A DNA stretch of 64,000 nt from contig OZ023266.1 of the NCBI GenBank assembly GCA_964006375.1, positions 19,290,590 to 19,354,589 on the forward strand, written 5' to 3'. Made by a program: the position numbers and the translations under genes. Source of the stretch: Tillus elongatus (taxonomy: Eukaryota; Arthropoda; Insecta; Coleoptera; Cleridae). This document shows, piece by piece, positions 63,596-64,000 of the stretch (position 1 is the first letter of the stretch; every line of letters starts with the position of its first letter). The notes under the pieces were generated by a model that saw nothing but the letters and a program-made list of their open reading frames with translations, had not been told where the DNA came from and did no database searches.

Positions 63596-64000
63596 CGGGG
63601 CGCAGCAAGTGCGTTATGGTAGTGACTTTTTATTAAATGCTTCAAACTTAGATAACTCAATTTCCGAAGAATTTAGAAACTTGAAGTTTGGTATGTAGTT
63701 AAACCTTTCCCAAGGCAACATATCCCCCCAATGTCATTAAAATAACTTTGTAATTTTCGGAGAAAAAAATTTTTTTTGAAAGAAAACTCAAAATTTGAAA
63801 AACTCAATTATCTATAAACCTAGAAAGTTGAGTTTTGGTATGTAGTGAGGTCTTTCTCAAGGCAACATATCCACTACATTTTACTAAAATATCTTTGTAA
63901 TTTTCGGAGAAAAAATTATTTTCGAAAGAAAACTCAAAATTTTCCCGGAAAACCTTGTCCGATTTTCCTGACTAACGAACTCGTCCAAGCCATTAATAAA
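63596..64000 (+). mobile_element. HINE-like copy 10, cut by window end
   Basis: It starts TTCGGGGCGCAGCAAGTGCG and diverges from the other heads after about 60 bp. It contains two copies of a TTTGGTATGTAGT...AAGGCAACATATCC block about 120 bp apart, and reaches GACTAACGAACTCGTCCAAG at the window edge. Confidence 0.65.

Overview
The window looks like insect (at least arthropod) nuclear DNA. It is AT-rich and intron-rich, with GT-AG splice sites, Ty3/Gypsy, jockey/CR1-like LINE, mariner, Tc1 and hAT elements, tRNA-like SINE sequences and long (AT)n tracts. There is no bacterial gene organisation. The species cannot be named from the sequence.

Host gene. One cellular gene is visible, on the minus strand, spread over 10197-48651. 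Its exons, in transcript order, are 48489-48651, 42459-42597, 37995-38085, 35780-35968, 33498-33746 and 29479-29712, followed by a terminal exon at 21298-21497. All have GT-AG borders and matching phases. They encode about 420 C-terminal residues of an acetyl-CoA hydrolase/CoA-transferase family enzyme (4-hydroxybutyrate CoA-transferase-like). The N-terminal exon(s) were not found and probably lie beyond position 64000. A second terminal exon at 10197-10381 is homologous, has the same phase and has its own acceptor and stop. The gene may therefore make two C-terminal isoforms, or exon 10197-10381 may be a relic of a tandem duplicate.

Mobile DNA fills most of the rest. (1) An apparently intact, very young Ty3/Gypsy element lies at 50741-57452: two 751-bp LTRs with one mismatch seen, a 4-bp target duplication, PBS, gag, a GGGAAAC -1 frameshift site with a pseudoknot-like structure, pol and PPT. 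Its LTR carries heat-shock-element arrays just upstream of the TATA box. (2) An abundant non-autonomous family (here 'HINE-like') starts with TCTGGACGCAGC, has a ~310-bp inverted-repeat head, an internal (AT)n tract and a 3' terminal hairpin. At least ten full or partial copies occur on both strands. (3) LINEs: an abundant family 'A' whose 3' end reads GTTGTTGAAATAAAA (eight copies, mostly 5'-truncated) and at least five others. (4) DNA transposons: a hAT copy with TIRs and an 8-bp TSD (15401-16976), two mariner copies, a Tc1 scrap, foldback MITEs, and a 3.9-kb TIR-bounded element (2689-6552). (5) A ~325-bp tandem array (7981-9378).

Nesting is pervasive and can be read directly: HINE in LINE (18001-19673), LINE in HINE (58743-60540), a tiny retroposed sequence in hAT (15978-16034), a hAT-like MITE in an (AT)n tract (31356-32201), and a mariner beside an (AT)n tract (10846-11934). 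No CRISPR array, operon or intact functional RNA gene was recognised.
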